Source of the DNA: Vulcanimicrobiota bacterium | Lineage (GTDB): Bacteria > Vulcanimicrobiota > Vulcanimicrobiia > Vulcanimicrobiales > Vulcanimicrobiaceae | Reading direction: 5' to 3' | Assembly (NCBI GenBank): GCA_014304965.1 | Contig: JACRTZ010000016.1 | Coordinates: forward strand, 1 to 9,072 | Length of the DNA stretch: 9,072 nucleotides | Translations under genes and position numbers: made by a program | Shown: positions 6,740-9,072 of the stretch, piece after piece | Layout: each line of letters starts with the position of its first letter | How positions within the stretch are numbered: the stretch's first letter is position 1 | The notes under the pieces: generated by a model | Seen by the model: the letters and a program-made list of their open reading frames with translations, nothing else | Told to the model about the DNA's origin: nothing | The model's database searches: none

Positions 6740-7219
6740 ATGGAAGCAAGCGCGCGCGTCGGCATCATCATGGGGAGCATCTCGGATCTCGAGGCGATGC
6801 GTCCGGCGGCTGCCACCTTGCACGAACTCGGCATCGCCTTCGACATGCGCGTCGTCTCGGCGCACCGCACGCCGGGGTTGCTCGTCGAGTATGCTTCCGG
6901 CGCCGCGGGTTGGGGACTCAAAGTCATCATCGCCGGCGCCGGCGGGGCCGCACATCTGCCGGGCATGACGGCCGCGATGACGCAACTGCCCGTGATCGGG
7001 GTTCCCATCCCAGGGAAGACGCTCGACGGAATGGACGCGCTTCTTTCGATCGTGCAGATGCCGACCGGGGTGCCGGTCGCGACCGTCGCCATCGGGAACG
7101 CGACCAATGCGGCCTTGCTGGCCGCTCGCATCCTCGCGCTTGAAGACGCGGAGTTGCGCGCAAGACTCGAAGCGCGCAGCGCGCAAGCTGCCGCGGACGT
7201 TCGCGCGACCAAACTGTGA
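6740..7219 (+). CDS. purE: N5-carboxyaminoimidazole ribonucleotide mutase (class I PurE)
   Basis: Catalyses the conversion of N5-CAIR to CAIR in de novo purine synthesis, in the cytoplasm, acting after PurK. It has 159 residues, close to the usual 160-170. The active-site motifs are intact: GSISDLEAM (12-20) with Ser13 and Asp16, SAHRTP (40-45) with His42, and GAGGAAHLPGM (66-76), followed by GVPIPGKTLDGMDALLSIVQ and the closing GNATNAALLAARIL. The class I motif set and the adjacent purK show the ATP-dependent two-enzyme route. The residue after GSxSD is Leu where Trp is common, a minor change. The start at MEASARVGIIMGS fits the family's N-terminus; the frame stays open far upstream, but that part is a shadow of the hydrolase gene. 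The stop overlaps the purK GTG (GTGA). Confidence 0.96.
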   Translation: MEASARVGIIMGSISDLEAMRPAAATLHELGIAFDMRVVSAHRTPGLLVEYASGAAGWGLKVIIAGAGGAAHLPGMTAAMTQLPVIGVPIPGKTLDGMDALLSIVQMPTGVPVATVAIGNATNAALLAARILALEDAELRARLEARSAQAAADVRATKL

Positions 7220-8403
7220 TCGAGACCATCGGCATCTTGGGCGGCGGTCAACTCGGCCGTATGCTAACGCTTGAGGCAAAGCGGATGGGTTATCGCGTGG
7301 TCACGCTCGAGCCGCTGCCGAATTCGCCGTGCGGCCAGGTCGCCGACGAACAGATCGTCGCCGCCTACGACGACGCCCGGGCAATCGGCGAGCTCGGCGC
7401 GCGCAGCGACGTGGTCACGTACGAATTCGAAAACATTCCGCTCGAATCCATCCGGCTGCTCCAGTCGCAATCGCGCAACGTGCGGCCGAGCGGCGACGTT
7501 CTGCGCGTGACGCAGGATCGGATACTGGAAAAGACCTTCGTGCGGGACGCCGGCTGTGCGACAGCGGCATTCGAAGCGGTGACCTCGGCGGACGAAATGC
7601 AGAACGCCGTGGCGTCGCTGAGTTTTCCGGCCGTGATGAAAACGTCGCGCGGCGGTTACGACGGCAAGGGCCAATGGGTAGTGCGCGACGCGGGCGACGC
7701 TGAGGTTGCACTCGGCGAGGCGCGCGGGGCGCCGTGCATTTACGAACGCTTCGTCCCGTTCGAGCGAGAAGTCTCGATCATCTGCGCGCGCGGCAGCGAC
7801 GGCAAGAGCATCGCCTTTCCGATTACGGAAAACGTTCACGATCACGGCGTGCTCGACACGACGATCGTTCCGGCGCGTCTCGACTCTGCGCTCGCGGAGC
7901 GGGTCCGAGCGAATGCCGCGCTGCTGGGGGAGCGTCTACAGATCGTTGGCGCGTATTGCGTCGAATTTTTCATTCTGGGCGACGACGTGCTCGTCAACGA
8001 GATCGCGCCGCGCGTCCACAACAGCGGCCATTACTCGCTCGATGCAACCCAAATTTCGCAGTACGAAGCGCACGTTCGGGCAATCTGCGACCTGCCGCTC
8101 GTCCAGCCGCGCCTGCTGGCGCCGGCGGTCATGATGAACATTCTCGGGACGGGCGAGGGCGACGTGCTCGAAGGGAGCGCCGAACTGCTGCGCGAGCCCG
8201 AACTGAAACTGCATCTCTATGGAAAGAGGCATGCGGCCCTGCGGCGCAAGATGGGCCACTTCACCGTGCTCGGATCTTCGGTCGCCGAGGCGCTGGCCAA
8301 GGCAAGCGAAGGGCGGTCACTTCTTTCGTGGCGACCCTCGACCGCGGTTGCCGGACGGCCGATGATGCAGATAGGGGCGTCGCAGCCGTCGCCCTCGGCC
8401 TGA
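7216..8403 (+). CDS. purK: N5-carboxyaminoimidazole ribonucleotide synthase (PurK)
   Basis: Uses ATP and bicarbonate to carboxylate AIR to N5-CAIR, the substrate of the PurE encoded just before it. It is an ATP-grasp enzyme of 395 residues, slightly longer than the E. coli protein. The N-terminal domain opens with IGILGGGQLGRML (5-17), then VTYEFENIP near residue 75. The ATP-grasp domain has the glycine-rich loop RGGYDGKGQW (145-154), YERFVPFEREVS, and the metal/substrate motif NEIAPRVHNSGH (261-272). The C-terminal domain has LHLYGKRHAALRRKMGHFT. All these are standard PurK features and none is missing. The GTG start is fixed by the GTGA overlap with purE and by the N-terminal motif, so the two enzymes are probably made in coupled amounts, which fits the unstable intermediate passed between them. 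Confidence 0.97.
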   Translation: MIETIGILGGGQLGRMLTLEAKRMGYRVVTLEPLPNSPCGQVADEQIVAAYDDARAIGELGARSDVVTYEFENIPLESIRLLQSQSRNVRPSGDVLRVTQDRILEKTFVRDAGCATAAFEAVTSADEMQNAVASLSFPAVMKTSRGGYDGKGQWVVRDAGDAEVALGEARGAPCIYERFVPFEREVSIICARGSDGKSIAFPITENVHDHGVLDTTIVPARLDSALAERVRANAALLGERLQIVGAYCVEFFILGDDVLVNEIAPRVHNSGHYSLDATQISQYEAHVRAICDLPLVQPRLLAPAVMMNILGTGEGDVLEGSAELLREPELKLHLYGKRHAALRRKMGHFTVLGSSVAEALAKASEGRSLLSWRPSTAVAGRPMMQIGASQPSPSA

Positions 8404-8421
8404 TCGGGCCTTTTCCGAGGT

Positions 8422-8427
8422 GGAGGT
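8422..8427 (+). promoter_or_regulatory. Possible ribosome binding site (GGAGGT) for an upstream cupin start
   Basis: GGAGGT is the best Shine-Dalgarno-like sequence seen in the window. It lies 11-12 bases before a GTG at 8439 that is in frame with the cupin gene and would add 17 residues. The more obvious ATG at 8490 has no comparable site. The spacing is a little long, so this remains a candidate. Confidence 0.35.
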
Positions 8428-8489
8428 CGCCGCAGGTAGTGTTTTCGGAAGCGAAGGGCCGCGGGCGAGAATCGCACGATGCCCGCGTC

Positions 8490-8882
8490 ATGCAGGTCCC
8501 GATCGAACGGCTCGTGCCGTGCGGTCCGGGTGCGGAGTGGGCCGTGCTTCCGGGCGACGGACAGACGCTCGTGTATTGGGTTTTCGAAGCGCCGCAGTGC
8601 GGCGATCTGCCGATGCACCGGCATCCCGAAACGCAGTCGGGATACGTGCTCGAAGGTGAGATGGTGCTGAAGTACGAGGACGGGACGGAACAGCAGTTGC
8701 GGACCGGAGACTTTTACTCAATCGAAAGTGGCGTTGCGCACGGCGCGTCGGTGGACCGGCGCGTCGTATTGCTCGACATCTATGCGCCGCCGCGCCCCGA
8801 TTACGAAGCGCGGTACCGCTTCATGACGCAGGCCAAAAGAGGGTCGCGGGGCGGATCCCGGGTTTCGGCGGTAATTCAGTAA
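8490..8882 (+). CDS. Small single-domain cupin protein
   Basis: A 130-residue cupin, probably a cytoplasmic metal-binding protein; enzyme, sensor or binding role unknown. Cupin motif 1 is seen as MHRHPETQ followed by SGYVLEGE (42-57), with His43 and His45 as ligands; the usual Glu ligand position holds Gln49. Motif 2 is GDFYSIESGVAHGA (73-86) with His84. The closing DIYAPPRPDY resembles the last strand of such cupins. ATG 8490 is used; a GTG at 8439, behind a GGAGGT, would give 147 residues and may be the true start. It follows purK on the same strand after 86 bases and may be in the same transcript, but has no known role in purine synthesis. Its last 62 bases overlap the oppositely oriented glycosyltransferase gene, and the tail after RYRFMTQA looks low in structure. 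Confidence 0.85.
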   Translation: MQVPIERLVPCGPGAEWAVLPGDGQTLVYWVFEAPQCGDLPMHRHPETQSGYVLEGEMVLKYEDGTEQQLRTGDFYSIESGVAHGASVDRRVVLLDIYAPPRPDYEARYRFMTQAKRGSRGGSRVSAVIQ

Positions 8883-9072
8883 AAGCCATCGGCCGTTCCC
8901 AGTAGTCGCGCGCGCGCCACGCGAGCTTCTCGCTGCCGGGCGCCGGCGGCGTTTTCATTTCTACGGCCTTCGCGTACGCGGCCAAATATCGGTCAACCAT
9001 CCGCTCGAGGGAGAACGTCGTTTCCACGTGCTCGCGGCACGCCGCGCGATCGAGTGCGGCGAGTTGCGGTAC
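8821..9072 (-). CDS. Glycosyltransferase, GT4-like, C-terminal end only
   Basis: The last 83 codons of a gene that enters from beyond the right edge. The frame is open to base 9072 with no start needed inside the window. The residues just inside the edge, LDRAACREHVETTF then SLERMVDRYLAAY, match the well-known C-terminal helix of GT-B glycosyltransferases of family 4 (RxxxxxxFSxxRMVxxYxxxY). The enzyme would transfer a sugar from an activated donor in the cytoplasm; donor and acceptor cannot be told. About 50 residues follow this helix, rich in Pro and aromatic residues and ending in LFWPAS, longer than the usual tail. The stop at 8821 lies within the 3' end of the cupin gene. An internal GTG at 9027 is not a likely start, since the conserved helix begins before it. 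Confidence 0.75.
   Translation of the reverse strand, partial: VPQLAALDRAACREHVETTFSLERMVDRYLAAYAKAVEMKTPPAPGSEKLAWRARDYWERPMAFTELPPKPGIRPATLFWPAS

Noticed and set aside
7734..8489. Open frame upstream of and continuous with the cupin gene
   Set aside because: It lies within purK in another frame, with Arg/Ala-rich composition and no motifs; only the last 17 codons before the ATG are a realistic extension.
1..9072. Mobile element, CRISPR, toxin-antitoxin or defence system
   Set aside because: No transposase, integrase, direct repeat array, paired small toxin genes or defence-type domains were seen; a tRNA is present, but no attachment-site repeat or integrase accompanies it within the window.

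Overview
The window is about 9 kb of GC-rich, gene-dense bacterial chromosome. It reads as housekeeping and accessory metabolism with no sign of a phage, IS element, CRISPR array or integrase. No gap between genes exceeds about 90 bases. Starts often lack a strong Shine-Dalgarno sequence, and operon genes are joined by 4-base ATGA or GTGA overlaps. The two lipoprotein-type signal peptides, DUF4331 exoproteins and class I PurE/PurK pair indicate a free-living bacterium. A lineage such as Eremiobacterota (WPS-2) would fit, but this is an impression from gene content only and nothing in the sequence proves it.

Left part (1-1528, all minus strand): the 5' two thirds of a tRNA-Ala with a CGC anticodon, preceded by a good promoter whose -35 box covers the stop codon of the next gene. 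Behind it lie two adjacent exported proteins that look like the N-terminal and C-terminal halves of one DUF4331 protein. Each half has its own signal peptide, and they are joined as TAAGATG.

Centre left (1615-4135, plus strand): a three-gene metal ABC transporter of the Zn/Mn class. The order is lipoprotein binding protein, ATPase and nine-helix-type permease, with 4-base overlaps at both junctions. The binding protein has Glu where the first metal-ligand His normally sits.

Centre (4179-6682, minus strand): a two-gene operon. A clan GH-A glycoside hydrolase without a signal peptide is followed, through an ATGA overlap, by a short-chain dehydrogenase. The dehydrogenase carries a long proline-rich linker and an extra C-terminal domain that looks like a winged helix.

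Right part (6740-8882, plus strand): purE and purK, which together carry out ATP-dependent carboxylation of AIR in purine synthesis, joined by a GTGA overlap, then a small cupin protein. purE and the hydrolase gene diverge from a 57-base gap holding a perfect 16-base palindrome next to the purE start. At the right edge is the C-terminal end of a GT4-type glycosyltransferase on the minus strand, which overlaps the cupin gene tail to tail by 62 bases.

No obviously new multi-gene system is visible. The best leads are the split DUF4331 pair, the altered metal site of the transporter binding protein, and the dehydrogenase fusion.
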